Part shown: positions 7,603 to 15,202 of the stretch, one piece after another
How positions within the stretch are numbered: the stretch's first letter is position 1
Layout of the letters: each line of letters begins with the position of its first letter
NCBI GenBank assembly: GCA_016931895.1
Contig: JAFGDY010000045.1
Location: 1 to 34,261 of the forward strand
Source: Anaerolineae bacterium
Lineage (GTDB): Bacteria > Chloroflexota > Anaerolineae > 4572-78 > J111
Length of the DNA stretch: 34,261 nt
Reading direction: 5' to 3'
Program-made: the position numbers and the translations under genes
Notes under the pieces: generated by a model
Databases searched by the model: none
What the model saw: only the letters and a program-made list of their open reading frames with translations
Told to the model about the DNA's origin: nothing

Positions 7603-9845
7603 GGTACTTCCACCACCTCATAAACCTGATACGCGCCGGCTACCTCAAACACGGGCCGCAAAAAATGAGTTTCTAAAGCGGCCAGCACGGTTTTATCAAC
7701 CACTTCCGGCGACTCATGCAATACAAACTGCAAACCGGAACGATGAAGGAGTACGTGCGTTACCCCGGCCTGTTGCCAGGCCCGGGCAATGGCTGCGGCA
7801 GAACCGTATTGCTGAACCAGATGCGGGAACGTATCCAAAATGCTGTCAGGCCGGCAATCTCGCTGGCAGTAGTAACTGCGCGGTTCCCATAAAAAAACAA
7901 TGGTTGCTTCAGCAGGCAAAACTTGGTTGATTTTCTGCATTGTGACATGATGGGGTCCTAATCGCCGGGTGAGATAAGCGTCCCGCGTTTCCAACCCTAC
8001 CAGGTAGGGCAAAGGGTTAACCTTAAGCGTAAACAACCCCACATCCATCACGGTCAGGGCCAGAGTCAGGCCAATGACAATATTGACAAAGCGACGTAAC
8101 GAAAAATGGGGCAAATCAAAGTTGGACAAGCCGGCCCACAACCATCCCACAACCGGAGCCAAGACTACCAAGGCGGGTAGCAACAGTCGAGATTGCCACA
8201 GCGAGCGGGACCAAACCACGCCTAATGTCCAAAAGGCAAAGTAAGCCAGGGCGTAAATCAGCAATGGGCCAGAGGCAACCGGGCGATGAGCAGAACGCCG
8301 CGAAAAACCCGCCCACACAATCAACGGTAGAAAAACCAAAAGAAGCGGGCCGGCCCGTCCATCCCAGAAATTCATATCACGTACCCCTAAGGTGAGCAAC
8401 CAGGGTAGAGTTAACAAAGTTATAGCAAGGTTTAGATAGTGCTCCTGAGTAGAGGAGAGACTGATATCCGTCCCTGTAGGTAATAATTTTGAACTAATGC
8501 TTTGAAAATCTATGGGTTGCCAGCCAATGCCCGTACCGGCAGCCGCATACCAATCGGCGCGAAAACTGTCCCAGTATTGACCGCCAAACAAGTGGTACAA
8601 AAATGGATAAACCGGGTTGCCGGTAAAGGTCCAATTTTTGAGGTACCAGGGGAGGGCGACTAATAAAGCGGGCAGGATAAAAACGGCCAAATTGGTAATA
8701 GAACGTAACGCGTGGCGCGTAAGACGTGAGACGCGAGACGTGACGGGTGAATCTCGATAGGTATACCAAAGGATAAGTCCACCGATGACCAAGGGGGTGA
8801 CAAAACCGGTGTACTTTAACCCCATGGCCAGCCCGGCGAAAACTCCACTGAAAATGAGCCAAGAAAACGGCGAATTATTAATTGTGAATTGTAAATTGTA
8901 AATTGTGAACTGTTTGGTTCCTGCCCCACTTGCCTGCTCCCTTTGGTTACTCTCGCCAATTTGCGATTTGTGATTTGCTGATGATTCGCTGTTTTTCCAA
9001 GAAATAAAGGCATACAGCGCGGCAAACTGGTAAAAGGCCAGGGCCAGGTCGTTGTAGGCCCAGCCGGCCAGGATACTGACCATTGGCATACCGGCAAAGA
9101 TGAGAACGGCTAACCAGCCTGCCTTTTTGTTTAAAAAGCGGCACGCGGTGAGATAAACCAAACCTGCCAGCAAGAAACCAAAACAGGCGTGCAATAACTT
9201 GGCGGCGATATCGCCACGCAGAAGCATGGCCCAGGCAAAGAGCATTTCCATCAACGAGGGAAAATTAAGATGCGGAATATCAATGCCGCCAATAATGCTT
9301 CCGGCTTGCAGGTAGAGTTTGGGGCCGGTGAGGTGATAGAAGAGTCCGTCCCAATCGGTGGGCGGCAGCAAGGCGATGAACAAAACGAATGAGGCAATAA
9401 GTAAACAGTAGATCGCCGGCCATAGCGGAGGAAAATTTTGGGGCCGCCAGCGCCGCCACTGACGGAAAAGGCGGGCTATCTGTGGAGCAAATATTACGCT
9501 TAGGGCAATAGTGATACCGTAGGCCACAATAGGCTGAAAGAAACCAACCAGTCCCACGGCCAGGCTAAGTAGACCCAACATTCCCAGGCCCAAGCCTGTA
9601 CCCAACACCAACGTTTCAATAAAAGAGAGGTCAAGGCGCAATCGTCGCAGGATCCAGTCCCCCATTGTCAAGGCAATAAGCACCAACCAGCCAGCTGCTA
9701 ACAGGTTAAGCAGGCTGTTGCCAACAGCCAGCACGTTTTCCGCGGAAAAGGGTTTCTGTTCAGGAACGGCAAAAAAGCTGCCAAGCACAAAAAATGTCCA
9801 CAATACAAACAAGCCTACCGGCAGCCATTTTCTCGACCGGTTCAT
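7599..9845 (-). CDS. GT39-like membrane glycosyltransferase with repeat-derived insertions
   Basis: 748 residues from the ATG at 9843-9845, which overlaps the upstream stop (TGA 9842-9844) as ATGA; a start at 9890 would add 15 residues in conflict with the upstream gene. About twelve or more hydrophobic segments, with a soluble C-terminal domain from about residue 605. The first large loop carries LPPTDWDGLFYHLTGPKLYL (about 162-181) and NFPSLMEMLF, the Asp/Glu-bearing loop seen in GT39-type proteins. Residues about 284-326 (QIGESNQREQ... FTIYNLQFTINN) are low-complexity and encoded by 7-bp tandem repeats; residues about 362-382 are encoded by a second repeat patch. Both lie in hydrophilic loops between helices and keep the frame. 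Donor and acceptor unknown. Confidence 0.7.
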   Translation of the reverse strand: MNRSRKWLPVGLFVLWTFFVLGSFFAVPEQKPFSAENVLAVGNSLLNLLAAGWLVLIALTMGDWILRRLRLDLSFIETLVLGTGLGLGMLGLLSLAVGLVGFFQPIVAYGITIALSVIFAPQIARLFRQWRRWRPQNFPPLWPAIYCLLIASFVLFIALLPPTDWDGLFYHLTGPKLYLQAGSIIGGIDIPHLNFPSLMEMLFAWAMLLRGDIAAKLLHACFGFLLAGLVYLTACRFLNKKAGWLAVLIFAGMPMVSILAGWAYNDLALAFYQFAALYAFISWKNSESSANHKSQIGESNQREQASGAGTKQFTIYNLQFTINNSPFSWLIFSGVFAGLAMGLKYTGFVTPLVIGGLILWYTYRDSPVTSRVSRLTRHALRSITNLAVFILPALLVALPWYLKNWTFTGNPVYPFLYHLFGGQYWDSFRADWYAAAGTGIGWQPIDFQSISSKLLPTGTDISLSSTQEHYLNLAITLLTLPWLLTLGVRDMNFWDGRAGPLLLVFLPLIVWAGFSRRSAHRPVASGPLLIYALAYFAFWTLGVVWSRSLWQSRLLLPALVVLAPVVGWLWAGLSNFDLPHFSLRRFVNIVIGLTLALTVMDVGLFTLKVNPLPYLVGLETRDAYLTRRLGPHHVTMQKINQVLPAEATIVFLWEPRSYYCQRDCRPDSILDTFPHLVQQYGSAAAIARAWQQAGVTHVLLHRSGLQFVLHESPEVVDKTVLAALETHFLRPVFEVAGAYQVYEVVEVP
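8705..8751. repeat. Degenerate heptanucleotide tandem repeat inside a coding region
   Basis: Units AGACGTG (8722-8728), AGACGCG (8729-8735), AGACGTG (8736-8742) and a decayed ACGGGTG follow one another, with CGTAACGCGTGGCGCGTA preceding. On the minus strand the patch encodes a Ser/Arg/Thr-rich loop of the GT39-like protein. Confidence 0.6.
8873..8981. repeat. Two heptanucleotide tandem repeat patches inside a coding region
   Basis: AATTATT, AATTGTG, AATTGTA, AATTGTA, AATTGTG lie in perfect 7-bp register at 8873-8907. A second patch ATTTGCG, ATTTGTG, ATTTGCT lies at 8959-8979. Seven-base units read through all three frames every 21 bases, giving the loop text FTIYNLQFTINN and ANHKSQIGE in the minus-strand protein. 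They resemble the short tandemly repeated repetitive (STRR) sequences of cyanobacteria in unit length and base pattern; a common origin is not shown. Confidence 0.75.
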
Positions 9846-11161
9846 GCCGGCCGCTCCATTTTTGCGGCGGCGCGCCACAGGGCGCGCCAATCAACAGCGT
9901 AGAGCAACAGCATAAGCGCCGGCAGCAGGCCGTGCATCATCACGTGTTCCCAATTTCCCTCCAGGGTGGCCATAAAAACACCCCACATCAAACCAAACAA
10001 ACTCGCCTGAATACCGACAACGGTTAAAATGCTCCATCTTTCTTTTTTCAAAGGGAATACCATCAAGCGTTGAAAAAAGAAAAAAAGCGGCAAATAAAGA
10101 ATCACCTGGTTGGTGGTAGCCGAACGGAAGGTGATAAGACTGCCCACAATCAGGGTGGTCATAACCGCCCAGGTATAAGCGCCGGGCCGGCCCCGTAAGG
10201 CCAGCCACCAGCCGGGCAGCAGGGCTAAAAAAAATAAAACCGATAACCCCATTGTTAATGGCGGAACCATTGTGACCGGCAGGAAGTAAAGAAGAAGATT
10301 TTCCAGGGGTGTGCCAAAGGCTACGTAATGGCTATAGGCGATAGCGTTGCGGACAAAGTCAAAGGGCCAGGTGGGGAGCATGAGCATGCTGGTCGTCACC
10401 AAAATCAACACACTCATTACAAAACTGCCGATGAGCCGCCAACGCCGCTGAAACAGCGCCCACAACAGCAAAAAGGCCAGTCCCAAAACCACCATCTGCG
10501 GTTTGATGGTGGTCAAGGATAAAAAAATACCGGCCCAAACGTCTTGCCGATTCTGAATACACCACAAGGCCAACACCAGGGCCAACCCCACCAGCACAGA
10601 AAACTGCCCCAGGATAATGGCCCGCGCCCCATTGTAGAAGAATATCCCCCAAAACAGGGTGAGCCAGAAGAGCCAGCGCGGTGGGCGCCAGCCCGACACC
10701 CAAATAGACCACAGCGTGGTCCCTATCAACATCAGTTGCAGCAGCGCTATCCAGATGGCCTGCGCCCAGGGATAAGCGATGAGACTGAGCGGCCAGAAGA
10801 AATAAAGCGTGTACAACGGATAGGCAAAGTAAGCCTGGTCTTTGATCTCCGGGCCAACCGCACGGCCAAACATGGCTATTTGGGCTTTTTCGGCAATAAC
10901 CTGATGGTAGGGATTTGTGCCGCGCAGCAAAAATTCACGCCCGCCCAGCCAGCGCACAAAAAAATCATTGCCGCCGGAGAATTTACTGGTAAAAACGGCG
11001 TGCAGCGCAACGGATTCGGCGGCCACCAGCAAACAAAGCAAAACGGCCAAAATGAGCCATTGGATAAGGGGTTGAGCTAACCTTCGTCGGGTGGGTTGGT
11101 CAATCACTTGATGGTCCATTGTTTTGGGCAATTGGCTTCTGGCCGGCAGACGAGTCGTCAT
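9842..11161 (-). CDS. GT87-like (DUF2029) membrane glycosyltransferase
   Basis: 439 residues from ATG at 11159-11161 (a TTG directly before it is possible; an internal ATG at 11119 would shorten it by 14). Helix 1 is at about 33-56, then a first loop with FSGGNDFFVRWLGGREFLLR followed by GTNPYHQV, the GT87 pattern of acidic residue, W and G-NPY, and then YFAYPLYTLYFFWPL. Later NGARAIILGQFSVL and LTTIKPQMVVLGL are typical GT87-like features. The first 62 nt overlap the 3' end of the upstream GT2 gene in a different frame, an unusually long overlap. It ends with ATGA overlap into the GT39-like gene. Probably uses a polyprenyl-phosphate sugar such as one made by its GT2 neighbour. Confidence 0.78.
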   Translation of the reverse strand: MTTRLPARSQLPKTMDHQVIDQPTRRRLAQPLIQWLILAVLLCLLVAAESVALHAVFTSKFSGGNDFFVRWLGGREFLLRGTNPYHQVIAEKAQIAMFGRAVGPEIKDQAYFAYPLYTLYFFWPLSLIAYPWAQAIWIALLQLMLIGTTLWSIWVSGWRPPRWLFWLTLFWGIFFYNGARAIILGQFSVLVGLALVLALWCIQNRQDVWAGIFLSLTTIKPQMVVLGLAFLLLWALFQRRWRLIGSFVMSVLILVTTSMLMLPTWPFDFVRNAIAYSHYVAFGTPLENLLLYFLPVTMVPPLTMGLSVLFFLALLPGWWLALRGRPGAYTWAVMTTLIVGSLITFRSATTNQVILYLPLFFFFQRLMVFPLKKERWSILTVVGIQASLFGLMWGVFMATLEGNWEHVMMHGLLPALMLLLYAVDWRALWRAAAKMERPA

Positions 11162-11873
11162 CAAAACGAGTCCGGGTGGGATTGTCCCGGTAAAAGAAAC
11201 GATACTTGATTAATGTCCAGATTGCAATCGCCCCATCGTACCATTGTATTTTTTTGCCCTCTGTCCAGGAGCGGGGGGCGTATGAGATAGGCACCTCGTG
11301 AATGGGCACTTTCCGCCGCAATAATTTGGCCGTCACTTCCGGGCAAAACTCAAAGCCATCCGTTTCCAGGCCCATCTCTCGCAGTAAGTTGGTTTTGATC
11401 ACTTTGTAACCGGTGGCTTCATCGGTAATGTGCGCGCCGTAGAGCCAATTGGTAATCCAGCTTAGTAACCGCCCGCCCCAGTAAAAGGCCCAGGAGGACC
11501 TGGCATTGCGACGGAGATTGCGCGAGCCATACACAACCTGCACCGAGGGGTCGGCAAAAGGAGCTAACAGGGCAGCGTAGTCAGCCGGGTCATATTCCAG
11601 GTCGGCATCCTGCACCAAAACCAAATCGCCGGTTGCCGCCTCCAGGCCGGTACGCATGGCCGCGCCCTTGCCTTGATTCTGCCGGTGCCGCAAGAGGCGC
11701 AACGGGGGCCGGCCACTGTGTTGCAGGCGAGCCAAAATAGCCGGAGATTGATCGTTGGAGCCATCATCAACCGTAATAATTTCGTAGGCCAGGCCCGTAG
11801 CCCGGACGCGGCCAATAATTTCGGCCAGGGTTGTTTCTTCGTTATAAACGGGGATAATGATGCTGAGTTTCAA
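11100..11873 (-). CDS. GT2 family polyprenyl(dolichol)-phosphate sugar synthase-like glycosyltransferase
   Basis: 257 residues with a GT-A fold plan: SIIIPVYNEE (residues 4-13), DDGSND (36-41), NQGKGAAMRTG (66-76) and the metal-binding QDADLEYDP (88-96, DxD at 89-91). The downstream ATGYKVIK and PISYAPRSWTEGKKIQWYDG motifs are characteristic of the dolichol-phosphate glucose/mannose synthase-like branch of GT2. It would transfer a sugar from a nucleotide-sugar to polyprenyl phosphate on the cytoplasmic face, giving donor for the GT-C enzymes around it. No transmembrane anchor. Start is TTG at 11871-11873; there is no upstream in-frame ATG near the conserved IPVYNEE. The last 20 codons overlap the next gene. 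Nucleotide-sugar specificity cannot be read from sequence. Confidence 0.88.
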   Translation of the reverse strand: MKLSIIIPVYNEETTLAEIIGRVRATGLAYEIITVDDGSNDQSPAILARLQHSGRPPLRLLRHRQNQGKGAAMRTGLEAATGDLVLVQDADLEYDPADYAALLAPFADPSVQVVYGSRNLRRNARSSWAFYWGGRLLSWITNWLYGAHITDEATGYKVIKTNLLREMGLETDGFEFCPEVTAKLLRRKVPIHEVPISYAPRSWTEGKKIQWYDGAIAIWTLIKYRFFYRDNPTRTRFDDDSSAGQKPIAQNNGPSSD

Positions 11874-11940
11874 TAGATTGATCCGTTCTCAATTGTGATT
11901 ATTCAAATACTACGCACCGCCATCCTTTATGGCAAAGTAA

Positions 11941-12016
11941 ACGACGAACGACCAACGACGAACGACCAATGACGTACGAATTGTTTTTGTCCTTCGTCCT
12001 TCGTCGTTGGTCGTTA
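11941..12016. repeat. Intergenic inverted and tandem repeat built of GACGAAC/GACCAAC heptamers
   Basis: Heptamer-like units GACGAAC, GACCAAC, GACGAAC, GACCAAT run from 11943. A 16-bp perfect inverted repeat pairs AACGACCAACGACGAA (11947-11962) with its complement at 12000-12015, so the region can form a hairpin. It fills most of the 140-bp gap (11874-12013) between a GT39-like gene and the GT2 gene. A related sequence lies at 28043-28110. Confidence 0.75.
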
Positions 12017-13495
12017 TTCATAGATTTCCAATCGAACGCAAGGAAACTCCTTCACTTGGCTCAACCTATCCTGGTGTTCAACCCACCATTTTTTAGCGGC
12101 CGGCAAGGACGGCAGCTTTTCCATATCAAAAGGCTGGCAATGGCCCATCAAATGGGCCGAGTTGTTTGGATGAGCAATGACGACCCACACCCTTTGCGAA
12201 TCGGCTTTGGCGGGGAGAAGTGCCGGCAAGTCAACTTTATCAAAACTGATGATCGGTTTAAGGGGAATAGAACCATGATAATAAAAACCAAGGGGGATTA
12301 GATATTGTTGGTACCACAGGGTAACGGTATCGCCGGTAGCGGCCTGATCTTCCAGATAGGCCCCTACGCCACGCCAATCCGCCCGGTTGTAAACAGTGGG
12401 GTCGTAATAAACACGATAGAGACCGGTGAGCATCGCTCCCAAAATAAAGGCCAGCAGCAGCCATTGTAAAGCTTTTAGCCGAATAGAGCCAATCCCGCCG
12501 GCTACCAGCAGCAGAAACGGCGGCAGCGAGAGGCTGATGTATCTATCCAGGTAAGTGGGCAAACGCAAAGAAACTAAAAATGTAACCAGGGGAGGGATGA
12601 AAAGCCATAAACCCAGTAACAAACCATAACGACTACGATATAAAAATCTGATTCCCCAAATGAGCAGTCCCAGGAAAATGCTTAAGGCCATCGCCACAAA
12701 GAGGGTGAGTTGCCCCGTATAACCCAGGCTAAAATTCCAAAAGGTTTGCAGCAAATCATAGCCGGTTGGCGTTTGTCGGGAGGCACTGCTCAAATAAAAT
12801 TGCCCCCAATCCAGCACAGTCAACAACCAGGGAAAGAGCGAAAGAGCGGCCAGTAGTTGCGCGCCCACCCAGGGAATTAACAAGGCATGATGCCGGCGGA
12901 GGGTGACCACGATAAAGATAAACTGCACCAACGGAATAAAAAAGGCAAAGTGGTGGCTGTTGATCCCAATCGCCGTGAACAGGGCCAGGGCCAGCCAATG
13001 GTAATAGCGCGGGCGGTCAAATGTGCGCATGAAAAAAAACATTGAGCCCAAGGCGCATAAAATGAGCAGCGTATACATACGGGCTTCTTGCGAATACCAA
13101 ACGTGAAAGGGGTTGGCGGCCAAAAAAACGGCGCTCAACAGACCAACGCGAGGATTGGCCGCCAGCCGGCCCAATTGGGCCAGCACAGGCACGGCCAACA
13201 CCCCCAACACCGCCGAAAGAAAACGCAGGCTGAATTCGTTAAAACCGCCCGCCATAAAAGGGCGCAACAAAATGTAATAAAGGGGCGAATGGTGCAAGCC
13301 CTCCTGCAACATGGATTGGATGGCAACGGGCAGGGGCTGGAGGGCAAACAACGCGCTAAGAGACTCGTCAAACCAGATACTTTGTTCGGGCAGTTGGTAG
13401 AGGCGCAGGGCCAAAGCCAACAGGGTCAAACCGGCCAGTAGCCATTGCTGGCGGAGCGTAAAATGCGGTTTGGGCAAAAGGGTCTGTTCACTCAT
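12014..13495 (-). CDS. GT39 family (mannosyltransferase-like) membrane glycosyltransferase
   Basis: 493 residues from ATG at 13493-13495, which overlaps the upstream stop by 8 nt; an open extension to 13732 encodes non-hydrophobic text inside the neighbouring gene and is rejected. This is the clearest GT39 member here: helix 1 (about 22-38), then LPEQSIWFDESLSALFAL with the hallmark DE pair (about residues 41-42), HHSPLYYILLRPFM, FNEFSLRFLSAVLGVLAVPV and NPFHVWYSQEARMYTLL (about 131-147). Ten or more helices, then a short outer C-terminal domain. GT39 enzymes transfer mannose or a related sugar from polyprenyl phosphate to proteins or lipids outside the membrane. The acceptor is unknown. Confidence 0.85.
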   Translation of the reverse strand: MSEQTLLPKPHFTLRQQWLLAGLTLLALALRLYQLPEQSIWFDESLSALFALQPLPVAIQSMLQEGLHHSPLYYILLRPFMAGGFNEFSLRFLSAVLGVLAVPVLAQLGRLAANPRVGLLSAVFLAANPFHVWYSQEARMYTLLILCALGSMFFFMRTFDRPRYYHWLALALFTAIGINSHHFAFFIPLVQFIFIVVTLRRHHALLIPWVGAQLLAALSLFPWLLTVLDWGQFYLSSASRQTPTGYDLLQTFWNFSLGYTGQLTLFVAMALSIFLGLLIWGIRFLYRSRYGLLLGLWLFIPPLVTFLVSLRLPTYLDRYISLSLPPFLLLVAGGIGSIRLKALQWLLLAFILGAMLTGLYRVYYDPTVYNRADWRGVGAYLEDQAATGDTVTLWYQQYLIPLGFYYHGSIPLKPIISFDKVDLPALLPAKADSQRVWVVIAHPNNSAHLMGHCQPFDMEKLPSLPAAKKWWVEHQDRLSQVKEFPCVRLEIYE

Positions 13496-15164
13496 GGTCA
13501 AGGTTGACGCGGTAAATTTGCACCACGCCATTATTGTACACCGGCTGCAAGTATGACATCCCCTCGGGCGAAAAGTCGCCCAGAGCTTGTTCTGCCGGGC
13601 CGTAGAAGAGATAAGTGATTTGATAATCCTGCAAGAGTTGGCGGCGAAACTCATCGTTATTGCGGGCAAAAAACTGCGGCAGTTTGGCCCGTTTGGCCTT
13701 TGAATGGATGGTTTCGGTGACGTGGCCGGCAAAAACCCGGGCTGGCATCCGGCTGGGCAGATAATTGCCGGTTTCGTAAGCCGCCAGGATCACGTCATTG
13801 GGAGCGGCTTGCCGCCCCAACCAATCGGCGGCGTTGATCTGGGCTTCGGCGTGGAAAAGGGGAGGGGCCTGACGGCTCACTTCGCCAAAAGAGCCAAACA
13901 AAATCATCAGGTTCGACAGGCTCAACAACGCCACCAGGCCCACGGAAGTTACCCGCCAAACACGCGACCCCCTGCCTGTTCCTCCATCCGTTTTGGAGCG
14001 GGCCTGCAACAAATACCATAAACCCAGCGCCGCCAAAACGGATAGCGGTATTTGCAGACCAAACATCAAGCGGCGTTGAAACCCAAAGGGAAAATAGAGT
14101 AGCAGCAGGGCGATAACACCCCAGCCTAGCAACAACAAGCTCCGGCTGGCCCCCCGCTGCCACTCCTGCCAGCCGCCCACGGCGGCCAGGGGGATGAGCA
14201 AGCCTATGGCCAGCAGGTAATGAACCGGCGCCGGCGAGAGAAAAAGATTTTCTATCCGCCAGGTTTTAAAAACAGGATTGGCGGTAAACACATAAGCATT
14301 ATACAACAAAACCGGCGCGGGTAGGGTAAACATCAAGGCCATGAGTTTTATCTCAGACCATGCCGCCTGATACATGGGTCTTTCCGACGTTTTCGGGGCC
14401 ATCGTCTCGCGCCATTGGCGTAACAGCCAGCCGCTGCCAACGGCCGCCAGCCCAATTAAAACGTAAAACGCAGCGATGAGGCCCACACCCAACAAGGCCA
14501 AACCGGCCAACAGCGCGTATCGCGCCCGCTGTTTTTCCCACGAAACCAGGGCCAGGAGGATGGCCCAGAGCAAAAGCGTTTGGGCTAACGCTAAATGAGG
14601 CAGGGCAAAAAGCAAATGAAAGGTAAAAGCTTCGGGCAGGTAAAAATCCAGGGGTAAACCCAACCAATCCAGCCAGCCCAATAAGGCTACCAACCAACCC
14701 AGGCCGCTGCCCAACGCTGCCAGCCAAAACACCAATCGTCGCACCGGCCGCTCGCCGGTAAAAAAGGCCGTGAAATAATAGATGGTCAACAATAAAATAA
14801 AGCCAAAAACTATCCGGGCCAGGTGATAGACCAAATCAAAAGATAAACCACTCAAGCGAGCCGGTTTGCCCAACACCAGGTGAAAAAGAAACAGATACAC
14901 GCCTTCGTGCGGCTCGGCGGTATAAAATAGGTGAAAGCGCCAACTGCCGCTTGCGCCCAAACGCATTTTAGCCAGGTAAGCATTGCCGTCTTCCACCCCA
15001 ATCACAAAACCGCCAAACTGGTTGGCCGGGGTTGAAAGCATTGCGCCATACAGGTAGGGCAGTGAGGTTATAAACATAATCACTACCGACCAGGCCAACA
15101 CCCATAGCCATTCTCTCCGGCCGACTCGCGCCACGCCGGTCACGCTTTTAGCCTCTGTCACCAT
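13488..15164 (-). CDS. Multi-pass membrane protein, putative GT-C glycosyltransferase
   Basis: 558 residues, ATG at 15162-15164. Helix 1 lies at about 20-42. The outer loop then contains FGGFVIGVEDGNAYLAKMRLG and FYTAEPHEGVYLFLFHLVLG, conserved-looking acidic loops, followed by many helices. The last ~105 residues (from about ADWLGRQAAPNDVILAAYETG) form a soluble domain similar in placement to those of the genes ending at 3156 and 1417. I recognise the overall plan but no named family. It overlaps the downstream GT39 gene by 8 nt and follows the tandem paralog pair by 38 nt, so it is part of the same transcription unit. Probably involved in surface polysaccharide or glycolipid assembly; inference from context. 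Confidence 0.62.
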   Translation of the reverse strand: MVTEAKSVTGVARVGRREWLWVLAWSVVIMFITSLPYLYGAMLSTPANQFGGFVIGVEDGNAYLAKMRLGASGSWRFHLFYTAEPHEGVYLFLFHLVLGKPARLSGLSFDLVYHLARIVFGFILLLTIYYFTAFFTGERPVRRLVFWLAALGSGLGWLVALLGWLDWLGLPLDFYLPEAFTFHLLFALPHLALAQTLLLWAILLALVSWEKQRARYALLAGLALLGVGLIAAFYVLIGLAAVGSGWLLRQWRETMAPKTSERPMYQAAWSEIKLMALMFTLPAPVLLYNAYVFTANPVFKTWRIENLFLSPAPVHYLLAIGLLIPLAAVGGWQEWQRGASRSLLLLGWGVIALLLLYFPFGFQRRLMFGLQIPLSVLAALGLWYLLQARSKTDGGTGRGSRVWRVTSVGLVALLSLSNLMILFGSFGEVSRQAPPLFHAEAQINAADWLGRQAAPNDVILAAYETGNYLPSRMPARVFAGHVTETIHSKAKRAKLPQFFARNNDEFRRQLLQDYQITYLFYGPAEQALGDFSPEGMSYLQPVYNNGVVQIYRVNLDHE

Positions 15165-15202
15165 TCAAAAACCCCGGTATTGTCTCCTTCTGGCTATAAA
15201 CA

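Noticed and set aside
8873-8981. CRISPR array
   Set aside because: The repeats are contiguous 7-bp units with no spacers, and no cas genes are present.
9846-9890. Start at 9890 for the GT39-like gene (15 more residues)
   Set aside because: Those residues are Arg-rich and overlap the previous gene; the ATG at 9845 gives the ATGA overlap used repeatedly in this cluster.
13496-13732. N-terminal extension of the GT39 gene (79 extra residues upstream of the ATG at 13495)
   Set aside because: The extension is Cys/Ser/Arg-rich text lying wholly inside the upstream gene in another frame. The GT39 helix 1 follows the MSEQT start closely, and an 8-nt overlap fits the rest of the operon.
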